A DNA stretch of 64,000 nucleotides from Metaphire vulgaris (Eukaryota; Annelida; Clitellata; Crassiclitellata; Megascolecidae). This document shows positions 22,010-33,268 of the stretch, piece after piece. The notes beneath the pieces were generated by a model. It did no database searches, was not told the DNA's origin, and saw only the letters and a list, made by a program, of their open reading frames with translations. Position numbers and translations under genes: made by a program. Position 1 is the first letter of the stretch; each line of letters begins with the position of its first letter. Where the stretch lies: positions 23,993,782 through 24,057,781 of the forward strand of contig CM030832.1 of the NCBI GenBank assembly GCA_018105865.1, in the 5' to 3' direction.

Positions 22010-22094
<85 letters not shown>

Positions 22095-22155
22095 TCCCTT
22101 CGATTGGTTCTTGTTACTTTATTTAAATTTTTTCTTCTTCTTCTTCTTCTTCTTC

Positions 22156-22197
<42 letters not shown>
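21888..22197. repeat. Large palindrome of AAT/ATT and GAA/TTC tracts
   Basis: The left arm runs (AAT)n, (GAA)n, TTTAAATAAAATAACAAGAA, CCAATCGAAG, (AAT)n. The right arm is the reverse complement in mirror order, with the centre near 22044/22045. The arms are about 100-150 bp each. A further (ATT)n tract precedes it at 21888-21933. Confidence 0.9.
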
Positions 22198-22199
<2 letters not shown>

Positions 22200-22532
22200 G
22201 GACTGAAATTAAAATATTGCCTTAGGCAAATTCAAATTTTGCATGATTTCTATATCCTTTTTTAATAAAGCATCTTTATTTTTGGTTTGAGCTCAAATCA
22301 GTTGCTACTTACCGAGCAAAATATTTTTTCAAAGATTTTCGTGATTCAAATTACTTGGGCTGGTTTTTTTACTTTCAGTCACCGACTTGTCTGAATAACT
22401 GCAAAAAAACTTAAAGGATTGTTTTCAGCATAACGACTAATTATTATGCAATTACTGATACAGTTAATATTAAAATGTCACGAAGCCAATTTTACTACCC
22501 TAAAAGAATAGAAATCAACCAGGTGAATTTCA

Positions 22533-22567
<35 letters not shown>

Positions 22568-22917
22568 TTAGAATAGCTTTACAAATCATCATCAATAGTC
22601 ACTGGCTCAGTCAGTAGTGCATATGCAATGAACGATGTTTGATATGGCTTACCACAGGATGGGATCCTACATTATAAAGACTAAAAAACGATAATAGCTT
22701 TACTATGACGGTTCGCTGGACAGCTCCTCTCATAAGATGAGCCTACTGTCTTAGCGTTCAAGAGTCTCATGCGTAGTTGCGTACAAGTATGAGAGCGAGA
22801 AGTCGTCGAGCTCCCCATGCAATAGTTATTTATTGTAAGACGGCATCCAATAGTAGGCTATATCAGCAAATATCGTACAGCCAATCCACATGCACTAATA
22901 CACGACAGACACTGAAC
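22198..22917. other. No gene seen
   Basis: AT-rich DNA with a (TA)n run at 22536-22562. A minus-strand stretch from 22737 to about 22658 is open from ATG to a GTAAGC donor, but it has no recognisable signal peptide and ends in phase 0, which does not fit CTLD exon B1. Confidence 0.4.
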
Positions 22918-23095
22918 CAGTGTTTTATCCAGGCCTGTTAGTGAGGAGATTTCCCCCAAAACCTTAAAATTCCCCAAACCTCAAAATTCTCTCCCTCCCC
23001 CCAATTTCAGCACTGACATAAATTTTTGCATTGAGTTATGTCTCTTCTTCAGCCAAGTCAATTATCCCCAAGGCCTGGCGTCTGGATAAAACATT
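22918..23095. mobile_element. Diverged MITE of the CAGTGTTTATTCTAG type
   Basis: The ends are CAGTGTTTTATCCAGGCC and, in reverse, CAATGTTTTATCCAGACG. The interior is rich in CCCCAA words like its relatives. No target duplication could be matched. Confidence 0.6.
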
Positions 23096-23564
23096 GCATT
23101 AGATGATTAGAGCTAGCCAATCGAGAATGATCACTACTCATTTAAAGCATTGCTGCTTACAATGATTAAAATACAAGCACTGTGTGGTCGACTAGTCATA
23201 AAGAGAGACGTATGATGATGACTATGAAGGCGACTACGAAGATCCTCCCAGGGGCTATTTATAACACTTATTTCTCAATACTACACATACATGAACACAA
23301 AACAGTAATATTTGAAAACTAAATGCGCCTATTATGAGCTATGACATTCTATGCAATAGACTGGCATAACCAAGATTCGAGTCTCTTTAGAAACTCGTGG
23401 CTGTGCAGAATTTCGTTTTATAACGTGCGAACTTATCTTCAGACTACGTTAGACCGCTCTATATTAGCGTGGCTAGAGGCGACCAGAGCGTTAGTTCGGA
23501 TTTAGAGCCACGACACCAGAAAAGGGGTACCGACGTGTTTGGCTCAAAAGTCTTGTCAAGCATA

Positions 23565-23614
23565 GAGAGGTCGCCGTATTAAATGCTTCAAAGCATTTAA
23601 CACGACGACCTCTC
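23565..23614. other. 50-nt near-perfect hairpin
   Basis: GAGAGGTCGCCGTATTAAAT pairs with ATTTAACACGACGACCTCTC around a loop near TTCAA. The stem is about 23 bp with two mismatches. Weaker pairing of GTCTTG with CAAGAC extends it outward. The surroundings (23460-23700) are GC-richer than the flanks. Confidence 0.6.
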
Positions 23615-23719
23615 AAGACAGCGGGTTTCGGTGACAGATCCTTCCGGCGCGGAAACCCTGCTTCGTGGAACTAGTTCCCGAAGACAGTGACAACTGAGAC
23701 ACTCTCTGAACGTTTCCGG

Positions 23720-25307
23720 GTGTCACATAAATTTATTTATCACATAAAATTATTTTCTGGTCAAATTTTGATTGGTCGGCACATAGCCTGTCAATCAAGA
23801 TTAGAACCGCCCTCCCATAGCAACGACAGCCATAATTTTATTTCCGCCATGGAAATTCTTTGCAGGCAACCAATAGCAATGCTTGAAGCAATTATATGGG
23901 TGGAGCCATAAGGCATAGCAGGTGTGACGTCACAGGTTTGCATAATGACATATCATACGCAAATCTCATGCATATTCACAGTTTCATAAATATGCATTAC
24001 ATAGAACCACGGCGATTGGCTGCCGTTGAGAGTCAATCACAGTCGTCCTATCCAACATTTGTTTTTCGAATTCGGTCAATCGCGATTTTGACAAAGTAGC
24101 TTAAAATTTGCTTTTGACAAAGTGGCTTCAAGCTTACACTTAATGACATATAAATTGCAATAATCACTTGCTGTTAAATGTATTACGCTCACTGTGTTAA
24201 ATGTTTTTGTTACTCATCTTCGTACATTCATTGGCGCTGGTTTCGCAATTAACTTCTATGGCGATACTATCACAATGCCCAACGCTTCAGCCGATGGCGC
24301 ACCAAATCCAACTTGAACTGAAGCCAGGCCAATTAATTATCAGTAAACACTAGAAAATTTACACATAACTATATAGCCTACTGTTGGTTGGGAAATAAAA
24401 TAATAGCCGGTAACATTTTGATCTCTAAGTCTACTGTCTATCTAAGCCTGTGTATGGTAATGGTTGGAAATGAAATCGTATCCTATGGGTTATAAATTTA
24501 TTTCCTACCTACCCACACATTACTATATAGCTTACTGTTGGTGGGAAAATAAAATTATAGCCGGTTATAAATTTATTTTTTATCTATCTATACATGTATC
24601 TATTACGGTTGAAAAAAGGAGTAGGCCTACCCTACCCATATACACATAACTCTAAGACTATAAGGAAATAAATTTATTACCGGCTATAATTTTATTTCTT
24701 TACCAGTGGTAGGCTATGCAGTTATGTGTAGATATGTAGGAAAAAATATATTACCAATAGGATATGATTTCATTTCCAGCCAATGCTTCATACATGCTTA
24801 GATAGAGAGGTGGACTAGGAAATAAATCTATTACCGGCTATAATTTTATTTCTCCACCAAAAGTAGGCTATATAGTTATATGTAGAAAATACATTTATTG
24901 CCGGTTATAATCTTAGTTCCATTCCAGCAGGAGGCTATGTAGTTATGTGTAGATAGGTAGGAACAAAATTTATTACTAATAAGATATGATTTCATTTCCA
25001 GCCAATGCTTCACACAGGTTTAGATAGAGAGGTGGAATAGGAAATAAAAGTATTACCGGTTATAATGTTATTTCCTCACCAACAGTAGCCTATATAGTTA
25101 TATGTAGAGAATAAATTTATTACCTGCCACCAACTGTATGCATTAAAGTGATTAAAGCTATTTTTGGATGTTATGTTAATAGGCGGAAATAAATTTAGGG
25201 CCTACACAGAAATAAATTTATACGTATGTCGCATGATTTGATTTCCCTAGCAACCGCAGGATCTGCCCAGGAAAGAATTATATGGGAGACAGAAATTTAT
25301 ACGACAC
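23720..25307. mobile_element. TIR element with CCGG-centred subrepeats, copy 2
   Basis: The ends are GTGTCACATAAATTTATT and, in reverse, GTGTCGTATAAATTTCTG. It shares with copy 1 the left block (TTTTGATTGGTCGGCA onward), the AAATTTATAACCGG/TATAATTTTATTT subrepeats and the right block CCCTAGCAACCGCAGG. It is about 520 bp shorter because it has fewer subrepeats and no LINE-tail insertion. It adds GTGACGTCAC near 23925. No transposase is seen. Confidence 0.8.
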
Positions 25308-25449
25308 CGAAAACAGTTGAAGACGCATTTGTTTAACAGCTCGTTTTTGTAAAGCGCTATTGACTTTACTTCGAGAGCCATGTTCACTGCGCTCAAGAAA
25401 TTGTCTTGAAATAATAATGATAATCTGTTGCGTTTTCTTCGATCTAATA

Positions 25450-27841
25450 CAGCTCCCGAGCCACCCACTCCCACTGCTCGACAGTTTTGGCTACATTCGA
25501 CCTTCGGCAATACGTGAAAGAACCGACTCACGAGCTTGGCGGATTACTAGACCTGGTTATAGCCCCCAGAGATTCGGATTTGCGTGGTGTTAATGTCGTT
25601 GAGTCGGGTCTATCTGACCATAGACTTGTACTCTGGACAACTCAGGCTTCGCACCCACCGTCTGAGTTCACGACAGTAATGCGCAGGAGATGGAAGCATT
25701 TTCAGACAGACGACTTCATACAGCGGCTCAAGGAGTCGGAGCTAGCTCAAGGTGTCAGCTCAGATAAAACAGCGGCTGAGCTCGCTGAGCTGTATCAACG
25801 TGTCACTTCCGGCATTCTTGACGAGCTGGCCTCTATGTCTGAGACGACGACACGGGTTCGGCCCCATCGCCCGCATTATGATGGTGAATGTCGGCAAGCA
25901 CGCAGAGTCGCCCGTCGGGCTGAACGTGTCTACGTGAGGCTCAAAGGAACCAGCAAAGAGGCCGCGGCCCGGAGTGACTGGCGAGCAGCCCTGAAATTCA
26001 AAAGGAATCTTGTGAAGTGGAAGGGACAGCAATATTGGAGTCGGTCCCTTGAATCTGCCGGGTCAGACACCGCGAAATCGTGGAAGTGTCTAAACACACT
26101 TCTTGGTGAAGGAGGGCCAGACCCGGGCTCACGCCCCTATTTTGACGCAGAAGATTACCACAAATACATTGACAGTAAGGTTGAGGGCATACGGAACCAA
26201 ACCGCTACTGCAGGGACTGCGACATACGCCCAGTACCATGGACCGCTTCTCGTGGAATATCAGGTGCCCACTGTCGGCGAGATCATGGCGCTTGTAAAGG
26301 CGTCACCGAACAAGTCCTGTCCAGCCGATCCCATGCCTATGTGGCTGCTGAAAGAATCCATCGACGTACTTGCTCCTTTTCTACAAGTGCTCATGGCCAC
26401 CTCACTTGCGACTGGTCTAGTCCCTCCGGCCTGGAAACATGCTGTGGTTACCCCACGTCTTAAACGGCCTGGGTTTGACCAACGGGATGTATCTAGCTAC
26501 CGGCCGATATCTAACCTCCCTTTTCTGTCGAAACTGCTAGAATGAATTGTCAACAAACAACTAGTCGCTTTCCTTCTTGCGAACGACCTGATGCCCAAAG
26601 ATCAATCGGCGTACAGGTGCGGCCACTCAACGGAGACTGCGGTCCTCAAGATCTTCAGCGACATAGTTGATGCGGTGGCCAATGGTCGAGTGGCTCTCCT
26701 CAGCCTTCTCGACCTATCCGCTGCATTCGATACGGTCGACCATGCGATTCTTCTACGCCGACTGGAAACCTACGGATTGAGGGGACTGGCCCTAGACTGG
26801 ATCACAGACTACCTAACTGACAGAATGCAGTCAGTCTGTTGTGGCGAGAGTAAGTCGGCCCAGCGACGTGTCTACCATGGTGTCCCTCAAGGGTCTGTTC
26901 TGGGCCCTCTCTTGTTCATTCTTTACACTGCAGATATCTGCCTTATTAAAGCAGCCTTTGGCCTTGAGGGGCACAGTTATGCAGACGATGGGCAGATATA
27001 TTCCTACGCCCTACCAAAAGAGGCCGAACGACTGGCAGTACGCGTTGCGGATTGTATTGCTGCGATCAGTGTGTGGGCGGCGGAAAATCGTCTGGCACTC
27101 AACCCGAAGAAAACGGAACTATTATGGATCTCCACGCCCAGGCGGCACGGGTCGATCAATCGTGTCCCGCTCAATATTGGTGATCACGTTATTGGTCCAT
27201 CAAGTAACGTACGACTCCTGGGGGTTTTACTGGACGAGACACTGTCCTTCGAGGTGCACATTAGCGGTCTGATCCGCAGCTGTCACTATCAGCTGCGGAG
27301 AATCAAGTCGATCCGACGTTACATAACAGCCAGCGCCGCTGTTCAACTCGTCCGAGCACTGATTCTAACCAGGATCGATTACTGTAACAGCGTACTACTT
27401 GGAATCCCAGACCGCCAGCTCAACCGTCTACAGTCTGTGATCAACCTATCAGCACGCTGTGCCCTAGGTCGTCGCTGGAATGAGCATGTGACGCCATTGC
27501 TGAAAGACCATCTCCACTGTCTGCGAATCAAAGAGAGGATAGTGTTTAAGCGCTGCTGGCTCATCTATCGAGCTCTATGTGACTCGAGCTGCCCCCGCTG
27601 CCTGGCCACCATGGTGACTAGATCTACGGAGGTCGAACGGCGGGCTCGGCTAAGGTCCAGCAAGCGGAATCAGCTACTCGTGCCTCCACCATCCTCGCCT
27701 CCTCTATTTGGCGAGAGATATTTTACACGGGGAAACGCGATCCTGTGGAACTCTCTTCCGGACAGTGCGACCAATGCGAACGCTGCCGCGACGTTTATTA
27801 CCAACTTTAAAACGCGTTTATTTAAGCTCAGTTACGAGTAA
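25450..27841 (+). pseudogene. L2/CR1-group LINE ORF2 with one in-frame stop
   Basis: This is a long non-LTR retrotransposon ORF. The end of the endonuclease domain is present (LLDLVIAPRDSDL, then SGLSDHRLVLW). A linker follows, then the reverse transcriptase: VSSYRPISNLPFLSKLLE, QSAYRCGHSTETA, LLDLSAAFDTVDH, GVPQGSVLGPLLFILYTADI, SYADDGQIYSYALPKEAE and NRLALNPKKTELLW. The C-terminal part (LTRIDYCNSVLLGIP, FTRGNAILWNSLPD, FKTRLFKLSYE) ends at TAA. The only break seen is a TGA at 26543-26545, where CGA (Arg) is expected. The frame is otherwise open for nearly 800 codons, so the copy is young. The front of the endonuclease is missing (5' truncation). It is GC-richer than its surroundings. Confidence 0.9.
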
Positions 27842-28038
27842 TTAGTTGACAAAGCACCCTTGTTTTGTGCCATTCGCTCACCTACGGCGCTATAGCAAAT
27901 TGTCTGACAATAATAATACGCGACGACCAATCGAACAAAAATCTCGCCCACTCCTTGGGCCGTCGCTCTTGCGATGATGTTAAATCCTCGACGCCCAATG
28001 AATTCGACGACTACTGCCAATCTGACAACCCACATAAA

Positions 28039-28205
28039 CAGTGTTTATTCTAGGCCCCAAAATTTTAAAATCCCCCCCAAAAATTGTATATGTTGGCTTG
28101 GGATGGAAATCCCTCCCCCAAAAAAAGCGTGGAGAGACAAATCTTGTCCCTCCAAACCGAACAAACCCCCACCCTTCAATGCCAAGGTGACTAGAATAAA
28201 CACTG
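28039..28205. mobile_element. hAT-like MITE, CAGTGTTTATTCTAGG family, short copy
   Basis: A 167-bp copy with ends CAGTGTTTATTCTAGG and CTAGAATAAACACTG. Flanks CACATAAA and CACATACA agree at 7 of 8 positions. Confidence 0.88.
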
Positions 28206-28539
28206 CACATACAGCATCGGCTTTAGAGGTTTTAACATTTAGATTTAGCGCCTAAACATAACTAGCTACTATAGTACTACTTCTGTGAACGATATCATAA
28301 ATTACGTACGATTTTTAAATCCTAGAAAGCGTACTTTAATCAACGCTGTACCTGTCACGCTTCTACTATGAGCCTTGGTGCCTGAAATGCAAACAATTGC
28401 TGACGATGCTTGAGGCTGAATGAATTCCGATAGTTTTCATGTCATGTGAAATGTATTTAATTATGCAAATACATCTGATCTGACATTGCGCCACGCGGCC
28501 TCTTTGCAGGTGCAGTTGAGATGATTTTGATTAAAAACT
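28206..28539. other. No gene seen
   Basis: AT-rich sequence; nothing recognised. Confidence 0.4.
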
Positions 28540-28752
28540 CATTTCTTATCCTGTTCAACTAGTGAAAACTCGCTCGTGAATTTTAAATAGCTATTCCATC
28601 AGTACGAATGATGCATTATCGTTTAGAATGCATAATAGATTTAACTAAATTTCTGAAACAATAGCTGACAGTTTTTAATTAATGTATTTGTAAAATCAGT
28701 TCATGATCCTAATATGATGCTGCTTGCTAAGGCATCATAAGCGCTTGTCAGC
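28540..28752. repeat. Diverged dispersed repeat, relative of 63748-64000
   Basis: The start (ATTTCTTATCC, then CTAGTGAAAA.TCG and TTTAAATAGCT) and the end (CTGCTTGC.AAGG, then ATAAGCG..TGTC) match the window's last 250 bp in the same orientation. The middle has drifted. It is non-coding. Confidence 0.6.
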
Positions 28753-29667
28753 CTGAACCAAAATTTAGGCTCTTGACCTATAATTTTAAAAAAATATGAA
28801 ATTAATTATTAAATGAAGTAAACGCAACTTTTCGTGTTTTATGCAAACTTCACACAACCTGCCTCTAATGTTTAAATGCTGTTAATATTGTTGAAATCTA
28901 TTTGCAGTTCTCTTTTTATTTTTCAATTATATGTTTGCTACTATTCTCTTATGAAACCAATTCAATTTTTTGTACTTTAGTGTCAAATTCCATTGTCAAA
29001 AATGAAGATTTCAATGCGCGGCATATGGTTGCCTGTACCTACAGCAAAAGAGTACAGGTAGGATTTTGATCCAATGTAAAAAGTGTAGAAGATGATTCTC
29101 TAATGATGTCAGCATTTTAGAATTACTAATGTTGAAATTCCTTGGATTTATTGGTTTAGTATATAATTGCCCTAACAGATCTAGCTATTTTTGCATTTGC
29201 ATAAAAGCAATAATAAGTAAGTAAGTAAGTAAAATCTCGTTAATTTCTAAAGCGCTTCCAAAAGATGCACCGAAGTAACTCCTTATTCCTATGCGCTCAA
29301 TCTCAAATGAAGTAGCTATAGCCAAAGGTGGGTCATTCATGCCGGGTCATTTAATCAAAAGGGCGAGTGGGCAGGACGCTATAGCTATGGAGGAAATGAT
29401 TTTATAAAGAGAAATGATTTTAGTTTGGAAAGAAAAACATGAGGAGATGTTGCAAGAAGGGGAGAAAATTGTGACTCAGAGTTTGTTATTTGGCTTTGAT
29501 GTAGACAACGAAGGGATATTGGAATTGAGTTCCAAAGCTCAGGTGCCGCATATGAAAAAGCACGATTGCAAATTTTTTTGAGAGATGATTGATTCAGAGG
29601 TCGAAGGAGAGTTACATGAGAAGAGGATCTAGTAATAATAATTCATATGAATTCATATTCAATAATA
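28753..29667. other. No gene seen
   Basis: Mostly AT-rich unique sequence with a short (AAGT)n at about 29216-29232. I found no exon of the lectin genes here. Confidence 0.4.
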
Positions 29668-29742
29668 GCTATATCATCATCATCATCATCATCATCGTCA
29701 TCATCATCACCATCATCATAATCATCATCATCATCATCATCG

Positions 29743-29785
<43 letters not shown>

Positions 29786-29787
29786 TG
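29668..29787. repeat. (ATC)n microsatellite
   Basis: About 120 bp of CATCAT with scattered single-base changes. Open frames through it are low-complexity artefacts. Confidence 0.95.
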
Positions 29788-29981
29788 CTCTCTGCCAGCT
29801 CATTAGCTAATCAAAAACACGTCCAGGCTTTTTTGTCAGATATTAGTTTTTGCTTCTACAATCGTCAGGTGTCTTTTTTTGAGATCTTTTATGTTGTCTA
29901 TCATTTTTTTCTTGGCCTGCCTCTTCCTTTTTACATTCCTTGTATGTGTATTGTATTTTTCACTCTATACAAATAACAGCA

Positions 29982-29984
<3 letters not shown>

Positions 29985-30033
<49 letters not shown>

Positions 30034-30165
30034 TTAGCCTTCTTTCTAAGTTGTAATACATAGTAACACATAATAGTAATTCACAATACAATAATGCATA
30101 ATACATAATAATACATAATAATAATACATAATTATACATAATAGTAACACATAATAGCAATATAA

Positions 30166-30234
<69 letters not shown>

Positions 30235-30240
30235 TTAGCC
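29985..30240. repeat. Two (AAT)n tracts around a duplicated TTTAGCCT end
   Basis: AAT tracts at 29985-30032 and 30168-30233 are each followed by TTTAGCCT.C.TTCTAA. Between them lies a degenerate ACATAATA repeat. The paired ends suggest two tail insertions or a local duplication. Confidence 0.7.
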
Positions 30241-30270
30241 TCCATTCTAAATGGTAGTGTCAATCAGTAA

Positions 30271-30618
30271 CAGTGGCGTAGTCAAAGGGGGGGGGTTAGG
30301 AGTTAAACCCCTCTTGGGTGCAGGCGAAAAATAATTTGTATGTGTTTCCATGCATTTAAATTTTCGGACGCGGTTTTTAGGGTGAACCCCCCTTGGTGCT
30401 GCAGACCAAAATTTTTTACTCGCCATAGGCGTGATGACTTTTTTTGGCTTGTCAGCATCTGAAAGGAAAGATGTTAGAAGAAAAGACCTAGGATAAAGAC
30501 ATAGGATAATAGGACAGATACATAGGATGACCTTTTTTGCTTGTCAGGATTTTTCGAAAGTTGATTACGGTGAAAAGTCAAAACAAACCCCCTTCCGGAA
30601 ATCCTGGCTACGCCACTG
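30271..30618. mobile_element. hAT-like MITE (CAGTGGCGTAG ends)
   Basis: A 348-bp element with ends CAGTGGCGTAGTCA and TGGCTACGCCACTG and a perfect duplication ATCAGTAA (30263-30270 and 30619-30626). It carries two variants of the TGAC...GTCA motif (30435-30454 and 30528-30546). Confidence 0.92.
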
Positions 30619-31578
30619 ATCAGTAATGATTTAACCCTCGGATAGAGTAGGTAAGTCGACTTGGCGTCCTTTGAATAACCCCGTTGTCACCCATGATTTC
30701 GCTTCAGAAACACTCGAAAATTGATCTGCACTGAGACTGATTTAATTGAGACATATGAAACAGTGGTTCTCTACCCGTGAACCGCGGCCCAAAGGTGGAC
30801 CGCAAGAGGGTGCCTTGTGGGCAACGTTGAAGTCTTAAGGACAAAGAAGAAGTTAATAAATAAACATCAGAAAAACTAGCAGACAAAATGGAAGTCCCAG
30901 CACAAAGGTTTATCGCACGAAAACAGGATGGCAGCGCCCGGGACATGATATGAGACTGCATAGGAAAAGGGTTCAGGGACACAAAGTGTTTGAGTGATTG
31001 ATGTGAATAAATTATGGCATAAAGAGTAAATGTTGTCAATCTAAACCTTAATACTGCCTGATATTAGATTGGTCTTGCATGGCAGTTATTTGACTGTAGA
31101 TAAATGATTGCGAATGTTAAGCTGTAGGGCCTAACTGAGAAAGGAATTTACGGCATTGTATACTGCAAGTTTTGTTTATTATAGGGTAAAGCGAGAAGAC
31201 AAAGAACTCCTGAAGAATACTGGGACAAACCTACCAGAGGACAAGAAGGCAAAGAACATTTTGTGCTTTGGTCTCTTTTCCTCTAGTAATCTTACTGGAT
31301 TAACTAATTTGGGAGAGGGGTCGGCAGGAAGCCATATCCGGATCGCCAGTTGAGCGTCTTCAAAAGGACATTAAAGCCACCACCGCCTCGAAACGAGGTA
31401 CCCAGGGTAGAACTGCGCCGAGGGAGGGCCCCGGGGACTACACATGTACCCAATGATATCATAGCAGATGCATCTATCGCATCGGATTGAACATATATCC
31501 CAATCTAGACAGTCCCCACATTGGCGTCTTATCAAACAGCGAATGAATTATAGAATCTGAAACGCATTTGTTAGAGAA
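30619..31578. other. No gene seen; partial hAT-like end
   Basis: At about 30766 CAGTGGTTCTC, CCGTGAACCGCGG and GTGGACCGCAAGAG resemble a hAT MITE left end, but no right end is found. The rest is unassigned. Confidence 0.4.
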
Positions 31579-31873
31579 GGTAAACGTAAAGGTAGGTCCC
31601 GTACTCTAGTCCGAGCGTTGGGTTGTTGGGTTCCGGCGCTTATCTCCGGTTTAGGCAATCAGCGACGTGGGTGGTATAGGCCATTAATCTGGGGTAGGTT
31701 GCCATTACTTTTCCCAGACCCACGTTTTACCTCGCAGCTTAACGCTGCTCCTCATTTTGCCACCGCTCTCTAGCGAGCAAGACTGAGTCGACCGTAGGGC
31801 TCCTGCGGGAATTGAACCCGCGACCTTCTGCTCCATCGTCCAGCGTTGTTACCAGTCTTCTAACATCCCGCCC
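31579..31873 (-). mobile_element. tRNA-derived SINE with perfect target duplications
   Basis: The minus-strand head (about 31873-31800) reads as a tRNA-like segment. A B-box-like GGTCGCGGGTTCAATTCCCG is followed by GCAGGAGCC, with an A-box-like GACTGGTAACAACGCTGG before it. The 12-bp direct repeat TTTGTTAGAGAA flanks the element exactly (31567-31578 and 31874-31885). Length is about 295 bp. The tail side reads GGTAAACGTAAAGGTAGG on the plus strand. A and B boxes would serve as an internal Pol III promoter. Confidence 0.88.
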
Positions 31874-32002
31874 TTTGTTAGAGAAACAAATGTATAATAA
31901 GTAATTAATCAATCAAGCATTTTATTCGATACAAATAAGCAACTGTGACTTATCAGAGAAATTATGGCTACATGCTAATATTGTACTCTGCACTTATTAG
32001 GC

Positions 32003-32060
32003 GGTGGTTTTCACACAGGCTTACTTAGTCTCCTAAACCACTTAAAATCACAATATTAGG
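32003..32060 (-). mobile_element. LINE 3'-tail fragment
   Basis: GTGGTTTTCACACAGGCTTA, then CTTAGTCTCCTAAACCAC and TTAAAATCACA match the tail at 2257 and 20146. Confidence 0.65.
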
Positions 32061-32284
32061 CCTATTATTATAGGCGTTGTAATACATTTTTCACTCTATA
32101 CAGTTTCACTTGGTTTATAGAATTAAAGTTTTCATATGCTAATTGCGCCTTAACTTCGTGTAAGGTAATATAATTTTCCGAATTACATACAAATAAGGCA
32201 GATACAAATGCATTATGTGATAAATTAGCGTTAGACCCTATATATAAGTTTTTATTCACAAACGCAGACAATACCAGGCAAACA

Positions 32285-32410
32285 CGACTCTTAAATAACA
32301 GCTACACATTCCGCTATTATATAATTGTCAAAATAAAGTGGTTTCTTAGATAACCGAAGTGTAAAAGAGTGTTGACGATTCTTAACAATATCATGTATTG
32401 GATTCAATTC
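32285..32410 (-). repeat. Repeat shared in opposite orientation with 63180-63297
   Basis: The reverse complement reads ATTGTTAAGAATCGT, CACTCTTTTACACTTCG, GAAACCACTTTATT and GAATGTGTAG. Each occurs in the same order at 63.2 kb on the plus strand. An open frame spans the 32-kb copy, while the 63-kb copy has a stop. Confidence 0.7.
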
Positions 32411-33268
32411 AAGCATTTTGCGAATACAGTCAATCATTATTCTATCATGTACATCAAAAATGTTACATGCAGCCTGCTGTTCTAGACAATTCAAATTATT
32501 TAAAGTGCTCTTGTTCGGAAAAGTGGCTTCAGTAGCATATAATATAATAGGTAAACACTATGATTTGAGTAAGCCAAAACATGTCTCAAGATATTAGAAA
32601 CTTGAATGTCAATAGCATAGTCCTTATGAAGGCCTCATCCGATGAAAAATTTGCTAACATCAATAAGAAGAACATTCAGTCTTAAAGCTAGCTATCGCAT
32701 TCCAAAATCCTCCTGTGTCAAAATTCCAATTAACGCAATCATCTTTGCCAAGTAAAATAGAAGTTCCCCTCAAAACATGACAAAGACAAGCACAATGGCA
32801 TTTGTATTGTCACAATGCTATTGTGAGCAAAGCGTCAGTTTTTAACTTCGTGCCATGCCTTCGAACGTTGCTCAGTGCTCATAACCACGCGGCTGGCACA
32901 TGTCTGCCAATTGAATATAGAGTAATGCCGGTTTAAAATGCACTTGTTACAAATATGGCGAAGCAATAACTTGTAGGCTACATTCAAAAGTTTCACCATA
33001 TATTGTAGACGATGTTTTATGCCCACCAGTACGTAAGCACTATATATTTTACTTAGCTAATAGTTCTGGAATGTATTGTAATCTTAAACAGTTTCACAGC
33101 GATATTCTGCAGAAAAACAATCATCAGTAAATTATCAGATGAAACTGTCATCTGTTCGTTAAGCTTATTCAGTAAAACACTTATCTTATGCTTTTATATA
33201 GGATATTGGTGCGATGTCATTTAGTCAGCCATAAAGGCCTATCTCTTCTTGAAAACAGAAGCTAGTAA

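Larger units (their letters stand above)
31886..33268. other. No cellular gene seen; repeat fragments
   Basis: It includes a LINE-tail fragment (32003-32060) and a repeat shared with 63.2 kb (32285-32410). Minus-strand ORFs at 32068-32494 (for example LNPIHDIVKNRQHSF and VHDRIMIDC) faintly resemble LINE C-termini, but I cannot assign them. This is the 3' flank of the FReD gene. Confidence 0.4.

Noticed and set aside
22658..22740. Possible leader exon for CTLD gene B (open ATG frame to a GTAAGC donor)
   Set aside because: The peptide is not a convincing signal sequence and the donor is phase 0, while exon B1 needs phase 1.
30766..30840. hAT MITE starting CAGTGGTTCTC
   Set aside because: Only one end is visible, so no element boundary can be given.
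31800..31873. Functional tRNA gene
   Set aside because: The B box is good, but the segment continues into a SINE body with flanking duplications and no clean acceptor stem.
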